The notes beneath the pieces were generated by a model. It saw nothing but the letters and a program-made list of their open reading frames with translations. It searched no databases and was not told where the DNA came from. A stretch of DNA of 41,586 nucleotides from Methylotenera sp. (GTDB taxonomy: Bacteria; Pseudomonadota; Gammaproteobacteria; Burkholderiales; Methylophilaceae): positions 1-41,586 of the forward strand of contig JAKFVD010000010.1 of assembly GCA_021732365.1 (NCBI GenBank), read 5' to 3'. Position 1 is the stretch's first letter; every line of letters starts with the position of its first letter. Position numbers and translations under genes: made by a program. Shown in pieces: positions 1-9,622 of the stretch.

Positions 1-1222
1 TTACACCAAAGCCAAACGTAAAAATCATTTCATCTCATTTATTTCATTCACCAGCATGATTGGCATTGGGCTAGGCGTGGCCGCGCTGATTATTGTGCTG
101 TCTGTGATGAATGGATTTCAGGCGGAACTGCGCAATCGTATTTTGGGGGTGGCTTCGCATTTGGAAATTACTGGCGCTAACAATCAATTAAGCGATTGGC
201 CTAAGTTAGCGGGCGAAGTTAAATCGAATAAAGAAGTGAAAGCCAGCGCGCCTTATGTGATGGCGCAAGGCATGCTGAGTTTTGGTCAAGGCGTACAAGG
301 CGCAATTGTGCGTGGTGTGTTGCCCAAGCTAGAGAATCAAGTAGCTGACTTGGGCAAGCATATGAAAGCTGGTAGCTTAGACGACTTAAAATCAGGTGAA
401 TTTAATATTGTGTTAGGCGCTGATTTGGCGCAATTGCTGGGTATTAGTATTGGTGAGAAAGTTGTTTTATTAGCGCCGCAAGGCCAATTTACACCAACAG
501 GCGTAGTGCCGCGTATTAAGCAATTTAAGGTTGTAGGTTTATTTCAAATCGGCATGTACGAATATGATGCTGGCTTAGCGCTGATTCATATTGATGATGC
601 CGCCAAGCTCTATCGCATGGGCAATAATGTGTCTGGTTTACGTTTGAAATTAGACGATTTGTTTGACGCGCCAGCCATGTCAGCCAAGTTATCGCTCAGT
701 TTAAGTCAGTCGACCAACGCCTATTTTGTGACCGATTGGACACAGCAACATGCAAATTTCTTTAAAGCGGTACAGCTCGAAAAACGTGTGATGTTTATTA
801 TCTTGACTTTAATTGTGGCGGTAGCGGCGTTTAATATCGTGTCTACATTGGTCATGGCGGTCACTGATAAGCGCGCCGATATTGCCATTATGCGCACCTT
901 TGGCGCTAGCCCAAGTAGCATTATGCGTATTTTTATGATTCAGGGCGCGCTAATTGGTGTGATTGGTACTTTAATGGGCGCTGTGTTTGGTGTGCTGATT
1001 GCGCTCAATATTGATACCATCGTACCCTTGCTAGAACGTATTTTTCATGTACAGTTTCTAGCGAAAGATGTCTATTACATCAGTGATTTGCCCTCTAAAG
1101 TAGAGTGGCCAGATGTGATGACCATTGTGCTGATGTCTTTTATATTGAGCCTGCTGGCTACGCTTTATCCGAGCTATAAAGCCTCTAAAATTAACCCAGC
1201 CGAGGCATTAAGATATGAGTAG
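1..1222 (+). CDS. lolC: Lipoprotein-releasing ABC transporter permease, LolC/LolE family (5' partial)
   Basis: Inner-membrane permease of the Lol system, which extracts outer-membrane lipoproteins from the inner membrane for delivery to the carrier LolA. The frame is open from base 2, before the first ATG at 56, and the residues there ([19 protein letters not shown]) match the usual cytoplasmic start and first helix of the family. The true start therefore lies outside the window and ATG 56 is internal. A first membrane segment is followed by a long periplasmic domain and three C-terminal membrane segments (bases about 790-870, 930-1010 and 1110-1170), ending in the family-typical PAEALRYE tail. 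The stop overlaps the lolD start by 8 bases, so the two are translationally coupled. Many betaproteobacteria carry a single LolC/E-like permease, so LolC versus LolE is not resolved. Confidence 0.93.
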   Translation, partial: YTKAKRKNHFISFISFTSMIGIGLGVAALIIVLSVMNGFQAELRNRILGVASHLEITGANNQLSDWPKLAGEVKSNKEVKASAPYVMAQGMLSFGQGVQGAIVRGVLPKLENQVADLGKHMKAGSLDDLKSGEFNIVLGADLAQLLGISIGEKVVLLAPQGQFTPTGVVPRIKQFKVVGLFQIGMYEYDAGLALIHIDDAAKLYRMGNNVSGLRLKLDDLFDAPAMSAKLSLSLSQSTNAYFVTDWTQQHANFFKAVQLEKRVMFIILTLIVAVAAFNIVSTLVMAVTDKRADIAIMRTFGASPSSIMRIFMIQGALIGVIGTLMGAVFGVLIALNIDTIVPLLERIFHVQFLAKDVYYISDLPSKVEWPDVMTIVLMSFILSLLATLYPSYKASKINPAEALRYE

Positions 1223-1892
1223 TATTATCCAGTGCAATGGTTTGAATAAAACCTACACAGGCTTAGATGTCGCCGTCTTAAACGGTATCGACTTAACGGT
1301 GAATAAAGGCGAACAAATTGCCATTGTTGGTACTTCGGGTTCAGGCAAAAGCACGCTACTGCATTTGTTAGGCGGGTTAGATGTGCCAACCAGCGGCTCT
1401 GTTAGTTTGTTAAACAAAGATTTAAGCCAATTATCCGAAACGCAAAAAGGCCAGTTGCGAAACCAAAGCTTGGGTTTTGTGTATCAGTTTCATCATCTGT
1501 TGCCAGAGTTTACTGCTATTGAAAATGTAGCGATGCCGTTGCTAATTAGGCGCGTGCCAAGCAGTCAAGCCATGGATATGGCGAAAGAAACTTTACTTAA
1601 GGTTGGCTTGGGCCATCGTTTAGAGCATATGCCGGGCGAATTGTCTGGCGGTGAGCGCCAACGCGCTGCATTGGCCAGAGCATTAGTCACAAAGCCCGCC
1701 TGCATACTGGCCGATGAGCCTACAGGTAATTTAGACCGCGTGACGGCTAATTTGGTATTTGATTTGTTAATTGAGATGAATAAAGCAGAAAATACCAGCT
1801 TGGTAGTGGTGACGCACGATTTAAGCTTGGCCGCCAAAATGCAAAGGCAATATCGCTTGGTAGATGGCAAATTGCAGCCGCTGGTTGATTAG
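1215..1892 (+). CDS. lolD: Lipoprotein-releasing system ATP-binding protein LolD
   Basis: ATPase subunit that powers the LolC/E permease. The 225-residue protein has a complete ABC ATPase set: Walker A GTSGSGKS at residues 39-46, Q-loop Q91, signature LSGGE at 143-147, Walker B ILADEP at 164-169 and the switch histidine H201. Length and the [11 protein letters not shown] stretch after the Q-loop are typical of LolD rather than of the related FtsE or MacB ATPases. It starts inside the end of the permease gene, and comEC follows after 44 bases. Confidence 0.96.
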   Translation: MSSIIQCNGLNKTYTGLDVAVLNGIDLTVNKGEQIAIVGTSGSGKSTLLHLLGGLDVPTSGSVSLLNKDLSQLSETQKGQLRNQSLGFVYQFHHLLPEFTAIENVAMPLLIRRVPSSQAMDMAKETLLKVGLGHRLEHMPGELSGGERQRAALARALVTKPACILADEPTGNLDRVTANLVFDLLIEMNKAENTSLVVVTHDLSLAAKMQRQYRLVDGKLQPLVD

Positions 1893-1936
1893 ATTGCTAG
1901 CTGATTAAGTAACAGCGCCTTAACATCTTGTAGCTA

Positions 1937-4390
1937 ATGATTATCGCAGCAATTGGCTTTGTATTAGGGGCTTGGTTGCTTCAGCAGCAAGCCGTATTAC
2001 CTAGTTCTTTGTGTTGTATTGTTCCACTTTTGCTCTTGTTGGCTTTTTATTTAGCAAAATTTAAATCAAAACACTTCAGCTTATCTAAATTAAGCAGTCG
2101 CTTATTCCATAATTTCTGTGTTCTCTTAATCGCATTTTCAATTGGATTTTGTTGGGCTTCCACTTTTGCTCATATTAGATTAAGCGACGAATTGCCTAAA
2201 AATTGGCAGCAAAAAAGCATTAATATCGTAGGCGTTATCGCCACTTTACCTGAAGAAACTGAGCGCGGTTTACGTTTTCAATTTGATGTTGAGCAAGTGT
2301 TAACCAAAGATGAAGACTTAAAAGTACCGCGGCATATCACGCTTAGCTTTTATCCCAAAATAAGTGATAACTCTGCTTCAATATTCAATACTTCAAGTCC
2401 ATTCAGTATTTCAAGTTCGGCCAATTTAAAAAATGATTTTCACGCAGGCCAGCGCTGGCAGTTTTCGGTTAAATTAAAGCGCCCGCATGGTACTTATAAT
2501 CCGCATGGCTTTGATTTTGAAGCGTGGGCGCTGGCGCAAAATATAAGAGCAACTGGCACAATTTCAAATAAAAGCGACAACAAAAAATTACAAAATTTTG
2601 TGATTAGACCTACCTATCTAGTTGAATATTGTCGCGAAAAAATCGGCCATCGTATTGCTCAATCATTGGCTGACAAGCCTTACGCAGGCGTGATTCGCGC
2701 ACTAGTGGTGGGCGACGATAGCCAGATTACGGTAGACGATTGGACTGTGTATCTGCGCACCGGTACCAACCATTTAATGAGTATTTCTGGCTTGCATATC
2801 ACCATGTTGGCAGGCATGGCTTTCGCGTTTAGTGCTTTTATTTGGCGGCGCGTACCCCGTTTGGTTTTATTCATGCCCACTCGCAAAGCGGCTACCATTT
2901 CAGGCTTAATCATTGCCATTATGTATGCCTGCCTTGCTGGGCTTTCGGTGCCAACTCAGCGCACCTTATTTATGTTGATGACATTTGCGCTGGCACTATT
3001 GCTAGGGCGCAATTTGGCCATTTCGCGCGCACTGGCAATTGCTTTAATTGTTGTTGTACTGATTGACCCATGGGCGGTGATTGCGCCAGGCTTTTGGTTA
3101 TCTTTTTGCGCAGTCGCTTTTATTGCTTATATCACTGTTGGCCGGCTGCAAGCGCCGCATTGGTTAACCGCTGCAATCCAAACACAATGGGCGATTACGC
3201 TGGGTTTATTGCCGATTTTAATTGTATTGTTTGGGCAAACATCCATTGTTTCGCCGCTGGCAAACGCTTTTGCTATTCCTATTATCAGTTTAATTGTGGT
3301 GCCATTGAGCATATTAGGTAGTTTTTTGCCAACGGATATTGTTTTACATAGCGCACATGCGGTGTTGCAGTGGTGCATGCTAGGCTTAAATTGGCTGGCC
3401 GATTTGCCAATAGCGGTTTGGCAGCAAGCTGCACCGCCTTTATGGGCTTTGCTGGCGGCTGTGCTTGGTGTTTTATGGCTACTATTGCCGCGCGGTTTTC
3501 CGCAACGATGGTTGGGTTTTGTATTGTTAATGCCCTTATTTTTTGTGCATTTAAACAAACCAAACCTAGGCGCTATGCAAGTCAATGTTTTAGATGTGGG
3601 ACAAGGGTTAAGTGTTGTCATTAAAACAGCTAACCATGTGTTGTTATACGATGCAGGTAGCCGCTACTCAAGCCAAAACGATGCAGGTAGTAGAATCGTA
3701 GCACCCTACTTGCGTGGCGAGGGTATTAAAAAGCTGGATGGTTTTATCGTCAGCCATCAGGATGCGGATCATAGCGGCGGCGCGGCATCTGTTTTGGCGC
3801 AAATGCCGATTGATTGGTTAGCAACTAGTTTCGATATGCCTGAAGATTGGCAAGCAAAAAGACATATAAAATGCGCTGCAGGACAATCTTGGCAGTGGGA
3901 TAAGGTTAAGTTTCAAGTGTTGCATCCAAGTAAGAGCAGCTATCAACATATTGATATCAAAGACAATAATAGAAGTTGCGTATTAAAAGTAAGCAGTCAA
4001 TTTGGCAGTATTTTACTCACAGGCGATATTGAACAATCAGCAGAGGCCGAGCTATTAGCAACCAACCAACTGAGGCATGATATTTTGTTAAGTGATGTAT
4101 TGATTGCACCACATCATGGCAGTAAAACATCTTCAACCGATGATTTTGTGCAGGCAGTTGGCGCAAAACAGGTGATATTTACGGTGGGCTATTTAAATCG
4201 ATTTAAACACCCCAAGCCAATAGTTGAAGCGCGTTATGCCAATAGTGGCGCAGCCAATTATCGTTCAGATTTTCATGGCGCATTGCAAGTTAACTTTTCA
4301 CAAAACGAGCCGCCTAATACAGCGTCATGGCGCGAGCTTAAGCCACGATATTGTCACGACAAATACATAATCGCTGATACAAACAGATAA
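1937..4390 (+). CDS. comEC: ComEC/Rec2 family DNA-uptake channel
   Basis: Polytopic inner-membrane protein thought to pass single-stranded DNA into the cytoplasm during natural transformation. The 817 residues follow the family layout: N-terminal membrane segments and a soluble domain (about 1-230), a multi-helix competence domain (about 240-520) containing the LMSISGLHITMLAG stretch, and a C-terminal metallo-beta-lactamase-like domain. In that domain I see DVGQGLS near residue 552, the metal-binding HQDADH near 606-611, LLTGD near 692 and APHHGS near 723. All key positions are intact, so the protein is probably functional. Residues around 150-165 are Ser/Asn-rich and encoded by an imperfect duplication (2383-2420). 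The ATG has only a weak ribosome site; the gene follows lolD closely, as in many betaproteobacteria. Confidence 0.93.
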   Translation: MIIAAIGFVLGAWLLQQQAVLPSSLCCIVPLLLLLAFYLAKFKSKHFSLSKLSSRLFHNFCVLLIAFSIGFCWASTFAHIRLSDELPKNWQQKSINIVGVIATLPEETERGLRFQFDVEQVLTKDEDLKVPRHITLSFYPKISDNSASIFNTSSPFSISSSANLKNDFHAGQRWQFSVKLKRPHGTYNPHGFDFEAWALAQNIRATGTISNKSDNKKLQNFVIRPTYLVEYCREKIGHRIAQSLADKPYAGVIRALVVGDDSQITVDDWTVYLRTGTNHLMSISGLHITMLAGMAFAFSAFIWRRVPRLVLFMPTRKAATISGLIIAIMYACLAGLSVPTQRTLFMLMTFALALLLGRNLAISRALAIALIVVVLIDPWAVIAPGFWLSFCAVAFIAYITVGRLQAPHWLTAAIQTQWAITLGLLPILIVLFGQTSIVSPLANAFAIPIISLIVVPLSILGSFLPTDIVLHSAHAVLQWCMLGLNWLADLPIAVWQQAAPPLWALLAAVLGVLWLLLPRGFPQRWLGFVLLMPLFFVHLNKPNLGAMQVNVLDVGQGLSVVIKTANHVLLYDAGSRYSSQNDAGSRIVAPYLRGEGIKKLDGFIVSHQDADHSGGAASVLAQMPIDWLATSFDMPEDWQAKRHIKCAAGQSWQWDKVKFQVLHPSKSSYQHIDIKDNNRSCVLKVSSQFGSILLTGDIEQSAEAELLATNQLRHDILLSDVLIAPHHGSKTSSTDDFVQAVGAKQVIFTVGYLNRFKHPKPIVEARYANSGAANYRSDFHGALQVNFSQNEPPNTASWRELKPRYCHDKYIIADTNR

Positions 4391-4471
4391 AATTAACGAA
4401 ACTGGAACTTGCCGAAAGTGCTGCTTCCAGCTAAAGTAACAGCAGTTTTTAAAAACATAAGGAGTTTTGCT

Positions 4472-5077
4472 GTGTGGGAAATTATTCTGGCTGCTGGCTG
4501 GCCAATTTGGCCGTTAATTATTGCTTCAATTATTGCTTTAGCCATTATTGGAGAACGTGCTTGGGCCTTACGTACCGAAGTAGTTACACCAACTAATTTA
4601 CTGCCAGAAGTACAAAAATGGCTAAATCAAGGTGGCGTTACCAAAGAAACGCTCACAAAACTCGAAAAACACTCACTATTGGGTGAAGTATTTGCAAGCG
4701 CATTGGCCAATACTAAAAACTCCCGCGAAATCACTAAAGAAGCCATTGAAGAAACGGGTCGTGCTGTAGCGCATAAATTAGAGCGTTACTTACCAACATT
4801 GGGCACTATTGCAACCGTTGCGCCTTTACTGGGTTTATTAGGTACTGTTATTGGTATGGTGGAATTATTCGGTTCATTCACCAATAGTGGTCACGATGTT
4901 GCCCAATTTGCGCGTGGTATTTCAGTAGCACTTTACAATACTGCGGCAGGTATTGTCGTGGCTGTGCCTGCCATGATTGCTTATCGCTACTTCCGTGCAA
5001 AAGTAGATGGATTGTTGGTTGATATGGAGCAGCAGGCGATTAAGTTGGTAGAGATATTACACGGCGAACGCAAATAG
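4472..5077 (+). CDS. exbB: ExbB/TolQ/MotA-family proton channel protein
   Basis: Subunit of a proton-driven motor that, with ExbD, energises TonB- or Tol-type transport across the periplasm. I place the start at GTG 4472, preceded by AAGGAG (4459-4464) at a 7-base spacing; the open frame extends to a TTG at 4409 that lacks a ribosome site and would add residues foreign to the family. The resulting 201-residue protein begins WEIILAAGW, as expected, and has membrane segments near 11-27, 108-132 and 150-172 with the TVAPLLGLLGTVIGM motif. It is followed by exbD after a 167-base gap holding a palindromic repeat. TolQ is the alternative name, but there are no tolA, tolB or pal genes nearby. The position before msbA is common in betaproteobacteria. 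Confidence 0.92.
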   Translation: MWEIILAAGWPIWPLIIASIIALAIIGERAWALRTEVVTPTNLLPEVQKWLNQGGVTKETLTKLEKHSLLGEVFASALANTKNSREITKEAIEETGRAVAHKLERYLPTLGTIATVAPLLGLLGTVIGMVELFGSFTNSGHDVAQFARGISVALYNTAAGIVVAVPAMIAYRYFRAKVDGLLVDMEQQAIKLVEILHGERK

Positions 5078-5086
5078 TTTAATAAT

Positions 5087-5183
5087 TCGTTTGAAATTGG
5101 ACGAACACGGCGTTACTTTTGTTTGTCGTACTAGACGTACTGTCTGCACAAAAATGCCTTGTCTTTACCCAATTTGAAACAAA
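5087..5183. repeat. Large imperfect palindrome between exbB and exbD
   Basis: Two arms of about 45 bases (5087-5131 and 5137-5182) are imperfect reverse complements around a 5-base centre. The outer ends pair best: GTTTGAAATTGG (5089-5100) against CCAATTTGAAAC (5169-5180), with one mismatch in 12. The inner part carries TCGTAC...GTACTGTC. There is no open reading frame in it. From memory, cores containing GTACTGTCTGC and CCTTGTC recur between genes in other betaproteobacteria, so this is probably a dispersed repeat and not a gene-specific regulator; that is inference. Confidence 0.65.
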
Positions 5184-5244
5184 TCTAGAGCAAAAAAATT
5201 TAAGCTTAAAAACGGGTTAAGTAGTTGGTAGTAAAAGGAAAAAT

Positions 5245-5667
5245 ATGAATTTTCAACGTGGTAAAAGGCACGAAGAGCTAGAGATGAATCTAGTGCCATT
5301 GATTGATGTGCTATTGGTGATTATTATTTTCTTGGTGGTGAGTGCGACTTTTTCGCGTACCAGCGAGCTGCAAATTAACTTACCAACCGCAGAAGCCAGC
5401 AGCCCGCAAGATAAACCGCTGATTATAACGGTAGAAGTAGATGCAGACGGACGCTATGTGGTGAATGGTAATGCGGTAGATAATGGCACCATTAACGATA
5501 TTTCGAGCGCGCTGGTTAAAGCCGTGGGCAATGGCAAAGAGCCGACAATTGTCATTAATGCCGATGCAAAAGCCACGCATCAATCAGTTGTTAATGTGAT
5601 GGAAGCGTCTAGATTGGCCAACTACACGCATATTACTTTTGCCACTCAGGTTGGTGCAGGTACTTAA
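5245..5667 (+). CDS. exbD: ExbD/TolR-family biopolymer transport protein
   Basis: Partner of ExbB in the proton-driven motor. The 140-residue protein has a short basic cytoplasmic start, one membrane helix at about 17-37 containing the conserved aspartate D21 (NLVPLIDVLLVIIIF), and a periplasmic domain to the C-terminus, as in all ExbD/TolR proteins. D21 corresponds to the protonatable residue of the family. The ATG is preceded by AAAGGAAAAAT, a good ribosome site. It lies after exbB and before msbA. Confidence 0.93.
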   Translation: MNFQRGKRHEELEMNLVPLIDVLLVIIIFLVVSATFSRTSELQINLPTAEASSPQDKPLIITVEVDADGRYVVNGNAVDNGTINDISSALVKAVGNGKEPTIVINADAKATHQSVVNVMEASRLANYTHITFATQVGAGT

Positions 5668-5786
5668 TAAATATCAGCATAAAATGATTGTGACCGAAAC
5701 ATCATTGTATTCAGCTATTTAGTATTTAAATTTTATTTAAGTGAATCCATCATTATTTCCTTGCCCCCACTCGACTGATGAACTAA

Positions 5787-7541
5787 GTGTCGAAATCCTC
5801 ACGTAAAAAACAAGCTATTCCGCATATTGCAAACGCAAAATTATTATATTTGCGTTTGTTTCGTTATGCTTGGCAGTATAAGACCTATTTTTTAATTAGC
5901 ATCTTCGCTTTGATCGTTTTATCAGCCAGTAACACAGGATTTTTAGCGCTGATTAAGCAAGTCACCGATGAAGGCTTTGTGAAGCAATCGCCAGATCAAG
6001 TATATAAATTGCCGCTCATGTTGTTTGGATTGATGGCAGTAAGAGCCTTATCAGGCTTCGTTTCCCTGTATTGCATGCGCTGGATAGCGCGTCATGTGGT
6101 GGAGGTCATTAGAAATGAAGCGTTTTCAAAATTAATGCTGTTGCCTGTTAGCTATTTCGATGCAGGCTCTTCTAGTGTGATTGTTTCTAAACTCACTTAC
6201 GATACTGAGCGCTTATCTATCGTGTCTACGCGGGTGGCTTTGTCTGTGATTCGCGACGCATTAACAGCGCTCGGTTTATTGGGCTACATGCTTTATCTAG
6301 ACTGGAAATTAACGCTTATATTCGCATTTGTCACACCATTAATGGCGCTGTATTTGCGCAAAATGACGCCAAAATTGCGTGCCAGTGCCAAGCGTGTGCA
6401 AGAATCGATGGGCGATATGACTAAAGCGGCAGAAGAGGCAATTGCAGGCCAACGTATTGTGAAGATTTTTGGCGCAGGCGAATACGAAGTGAATCGATTT
6501 GGCAAAATCGTCGGCAATAATCGTCACATTGAACTACGCCTGACACGCATATCTGGTTTAAATAGCTTGGTGATTGAATTACTAGCGGCCATAGCACTTG
6601 GTTTAGTCGTTTACTACGCGGTGGGGACATTTAGTGCGGGTGAGTTTGCCGCTTTTGTTGGCGCATTACTGATGCTGATTACACCAATCAAGCACTTAAC
6701 GGCTGCCAATGAAGAGTTTCAAATCGGTTTAGCGGCAGCGCAAAGCGTATTTGAAGTGATGGACAGCGCAACTGAAATGAATGATGGCGAAAAAATACTT
6801 GAGCGCGCCAAAGGCGAAATTGAATTCAAAAATGTCAGTCTTCGTTACGATAATGCTAAAAAACTGGCCTTAGATAACCTAAGTTTTACTATTCAGCCAG
6901 GGGAAAAACTGGCCTTAGTTGGGCGCTCTGGCGGCGGAAAAACGACAATGGTGAATCTATTGCCGCGTTTTTATGAGCTGCAGCAAGGTTTGATTCTGCT
7001 GGATGGCGTTGATATTCGCGCTTTAGAAATTAAAAATTTGCGCAGCCAATTTGCCTTGGTTAGCCAAGATATTGTGCTATTTAACGATACCGTTTTTAAT
7101 AATATTGCCTATGGTGCGCTGCGTAACGCCACTGAAGAAGAAGTGATTAATGCTGCCAAAGCAGCGCATGCATGGGATTTTATTCAGCAGCTGCCAGATG
7201 GCTTGCAAAATGAGATTGGCGATAGAGGCGTGCGCTTATCGGGCGGTCAGCGTCAGCGCATTGCGATTGCGCGCGCTATTCTTAAAAATGCCCCTATTTT
7301 ATTGCTGGATGAAGCGACCAGCGCGCTGGATACCGAATCTGAACAGTTTGTGCAGGCGGCGTTAGATACCTTAATGCAAGGCCGTACAACTATTGTGATT
7401 GCACATCGATTAAGCACGATTGAAAACGCAGACAGAATATTAGTGATGGACCACGGCAAAATTGTAGAGTCTGGCTCACATCAAGATTTAATTAGTCAAA
7501 ACGGTTATTACAGCAAGCTGTATCAAAAAGAGTTTGATTAG
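5787..7541 (+). CDS. msbA: Lipid A export ATP-binding/permease protein MsbA
   Basis: Half-transporter that flips lipid A-core from the inner to the outer leaflet of the inner membrane. The 584 residues comprise an N-terminal six-helix membrane domain (about 30-315) and a C-terminal ABC ATPase with Walker A GRSGGGKT at 379-386, signature LSGGQ at 484-488, Walker B ILLLDEATSALD just after, and an H-loop in IVIAHRLSTI. The start is GTG 5787; an in-frame TAA lies directly before it, so no earlier start is possible. lpxK follows after 15 bases, the usual pairing of the two lipid A genes. Confidence 0.95.
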   Translation: MSKSSRKKQAIPHIANAKLLYLRLFRYAWQYKTYFLISIFALIVLSASNTGFLALIKQVTDEGFVKQSPDQVYKLPLMLFGLMAVRALSGFVSLYCMRWIARHVVEVIRNEAFSKLMLLPVSYFDAGSSSVIVSKLTYDTERLSIVSTRVALSVIRDALTALGLLGYMLYLDWKLTLIFAFVTPLMALYLRKMTPKLRASAKRVQESMGDMTKAAEEAIAGQRIVKIFGAGEYEVNRFGKIVGNNRHIELRLTRISGLNSLVIELLAAIALGLVVYYAVGTFSAGEFAAFVGALLMLITPIKHLTAANEEFQIGLAAAQSVFEVMDSATEMNDGEKILERAKGEIEFKNVSLRYDNAKKLALDNLSFTIQPGEKLALVGRSGGGKTTMVNLLPRFYELQQGLILLDGVDIRALEIKNLRSQFALVSQDIVLFNDTVFNNIAYGALRNATEEEVINAAKAAHAWDFIQQLPDGLQNEIGDRGVRLSGGQRQRIAIARAILKNAPILLLDEATSALDTESEQFVQAALDTLMQGRTTIVIAHRLSTIENADRILVMDHGKIVESGSHQDLISQNGYYSKLYQKEFD

Positions 7542-7556
7542 CAGTAAGGCGCGCAA

Positions 7557-8573
7557 ATGACGCTCACTCAAGACACGATTCGACAAGCTTGGCGAAAGAA
7601 AAACACACTATTTTACGCAGTGTTAGTGCCGCTTTCATGGTTGTTTGCGCTTATCAGTTTTTTAAGGCGCCAGGCTTATCGTCTAGGCATACTAAAATCT
7701 CACGCCTTATCAGTGCCTGTCATTATTGTTGGCAATATCCACGTGGGCGGTAGCGGTAAAACACCAGTAGTCATTTGGTTGGTACAGCAATTAAAACAAC
7801 AGGGATATTCACCCGCTGTAATTAGTCGTGGCTATGGCGGCACCGCAAAATTACCTACGGCAGTTAACGCCAATAGTAACCCCAAAATTGTGGGCGATGA
7901 GCCTGTGTTAATAGCCAATCGCTGCGATTGCCCAGTATGGGTTGGTGTCGATCGTGTGCATGTTGGTGCTGAATTGTTAAAAGTGCATCCAGATTGTAAT
8001 GTGATAGTGAGTGACGATGGTTTGCAACACTATCGCCTAAAACGCGATATGGAAATTGCTGTTATTGATGCTGAAACGTACTTAAAAAACGTATGTTTGT
8101 TACCAGCGGGTTCTTTAAGAGAACCGATGCGTCGTTTGCGCAAGGTAGATGCTGTGATTAAAAACGGTCATGAAAATGACGATGATGAGCATGTTGCAAC
8201 GATGACAGACGCTTATCAAATGCAATTAACGGGCACGCAGTTTTATAATTTAGTAGACCCAGACATAAAAGCCGCTGCGATATACTTTAAGCGAAAAAGC
8301 ATTAAAGCCATCGCAGGTATTGGCAACCCAGACCGTTTTTTTGAACATTTACGCCAATTGGGGTTAAATTTTTCGGCGTCTAGTTTTGAAGATCATCATG
8401 CATTTACGGCAGCTGATTTGGCGCAAATGGAATGTGATGTATTATTGATGACTGAAAAAGATGCTGTAAAGTGTCGGCCATTTGCGCAAAGCCATCATTG
8501 GGTGTTACCCATTGAGGCTAAGATTGATGGTGATTTGATGCAGTTGGTGCTTAAAAAAATTGCAAAATTGTAA
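7557..8573 (+). CDS. lpxK: Tetraacyldisaccharide 4'-kinase LpxK
   Basis: Phosphorylates the 4' position of the lipid A disaccharide precursor at the inner membrane. The 338-residue protein has an N-terminal hydrophobic anchor (about 18-38), the P-loop GGSGKT at 64-69, the SRGYGG motif shortly after, VGDEP, and the VSDDGLQHYRL stretch typical of the family. It is cotranscribed with msbA upstream and the Trm112-like gene downstream. Confidence 0.96.
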   Translation: MTLTQDTIRQAWRKKNTLFYAVLVPLSWLFALISFLRRQAYRLGILKSHALSVPVIIVGNIHVGGSGKTPVVIWLVQQLKQQGYSPAVISRGYGGTAKLPTAVNANSNPKIVGDEPVLIANRCDCPVWVGVDRVHVGAELLKVHPDCNVIVSDDGLQHYRLKRDMEIAVIDAETYLKNVCLLPAGSLREPMRRLRKVDAVIKNGHENDDDEHVATMTDAYQMQLTGTQFYNLVDPDIKAAAIYFKRKSIKAIAGIGNPDRFFEHLRQLGLNFSASSFEDHHAFTAADLAQMECDVLLMTEKDAVKCRPFAQSHHWVLPIEAKIDGDLMQLVLKKIAKL

Positions 8574-8623
8574 GCATTCACTATTAAATGCAATATCAAT
8601 AATGGGTATAAAAAAGGATTAAC

Positions 8624-8827
8624 ATGGATTCAAAGTTACTGAATATTTTAGTGTGCCCTGTGACCAAAGGGCCGTTGATTTTTGACAAAAAAAATAGTGA
8701 GCTTATTTCTAAATCTGCGCGCTTGGCTTATCCAATTCGTGATGGTATTCCTGTCATGTTGCAAGAAGAGGCCAGAAAGCTTGGCCCAGATGAAAAAATC
8801 GGATCAGACGAGAAAATGGCTGAATAA
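8624..8827 (+). CDS. Trm112/YcaR family small protein
   Basis: Small protein of 67 residues with the Trm112-type fold signature ([14 protein letters not shown] at residues 5-18 and [11 protein letters not shown] near 36-46). Relatives in bacteria lie between lpxK and kdsB, as here, but their exact role is not settled; the eukaryotic Trm112 activates methyltransferases. Only one cysteine of the usual zinc site (C11) is seen, so metal binding is doubtful. AAGGA precedes the ATG. The C-terminal 20 residues are charged and contain a near-duplicate ([14 protein letters not shown]). Confidence 0.88.
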   Translation: MDSKLLNILVCPVTKGPLIFDKKNSELISKSARLAYPIRDGIPVMLQEEARKLGPDEKIGSDEKMAE

Positions 8828-8874
8828 ACATATTAACTAATAACAATGATTCAACAGTTAATAGGATTTTTGCA

Positions 8875-9615
8875 GTGACTTTTAAAGTAGTGATTCCTGC
8901 CCGCTATGCTAGTAGCCGTTTGCCTGGCAAACCCTTGCTAGATATTGCTGGCAAGCCAATGGTGATACGTGTGGCTGAGCAAGCGGCTAAAAGTGCAGCA
9001 AGCGAAATTGTCATCGCCACCGATTTTGAAAAAATAAGCCATATAGCCGCGCAGCACGACATTAAAGCGGTGATGACGCGCATTGACCACGCTTCTGGCA
9101 CGGATAGAATCGCTGAAGTCGCCAACAAGCTTAATTGGGCAGATGATGACATTGTGGTGAATGTGCAGGGCGATGAGCCGCTTATTGAGCCTACATTGAT
9201 CCAAGAGGTCGCACAACATCTAGCCAATAGCACAGAGGCTGTAATGGCAACCGCTTGCCATGCGATACATGAAGAAGCCGCGCTATTAAATCCCAATATC
9301 GTCAAAGTGGTGATTGATGCAAATGGCAACGCCTTGTATTTTAGCCGCGCGCCTATTCCGTATCCACGTGATGACAATTTTAAAAACAATATCCAAGCGT
9401 ACCGCCATATTGGCATTTACGCCTACCGAGTAGGTTTTTTAAAAAAATATGCACAATTAAGCGCAACAGAACTAGAAAAAATTGAGAGTTTAGAGCAGTT
9501 AAGAGTGCTGCATCATGGCTATAAAATTGGTGTAACCATCACTAAAAATGCGCCCGCAACTGGCGTGGATACTCAAGAAGATTTAGATTACGTACGTAGC
9601 TTGTTTTTGGTTTAA
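8875..9615 (+). CDS. kdsB: 3-deoxy-manno-octulosonate cytidylyltransferase KdsB
   Basis: Activates Kdo as CMP-Kdo for attachment to lipid A. The 246 residues begin with FKVVIPARYASSRLPGKPL, the nucleotide-binding N-terminus of the family, and contain VNVQGDEPLI near residue 98 and the YRHIGIYAYR stretch near 175. The start is GTG 8875, with AGGA about 8 bases upstream. It ends only 7 bases from the convergent small membrane-protein gene on the other strand. Confidence 0.96.
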   Translation: MTFKVVIPARYASSRLPGKPLLDIAGKPMVIRVAEQAAKSAASEIVIATDFEKISHIAAQHDIKAVMTRIDHASGTDRIAEVANKLNWADDDIVVNVQGDEPLIEPTLIQEVAQHLANSTEAVMATACHAIHEEAALLNPNIVKVVIDANGNALYFSRAPIPYPRDDNFKNNIQAYRHIGIYAYRVGFLKKYAQLSATELEKIESLEQLRVLHHGYKIGVTITKNAPATGVDTQEDLDYVRSLFLV

Positions 9616-9622
9616 TCCGCTT

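Noticed and set aside
3127..3621. 164-codon open frame antisense to comEC
   Set aside because: It mirrors hydrophobic comEC codons, is Cys/Lys-rich without pattern, and lacks a plausible ribosome site.
8904..9416. 170-codon open frame antisense to kdsB
   Set aside because: kdsB on the plus strand is complete with all motifs; the antisense frame has no recognisable domain.
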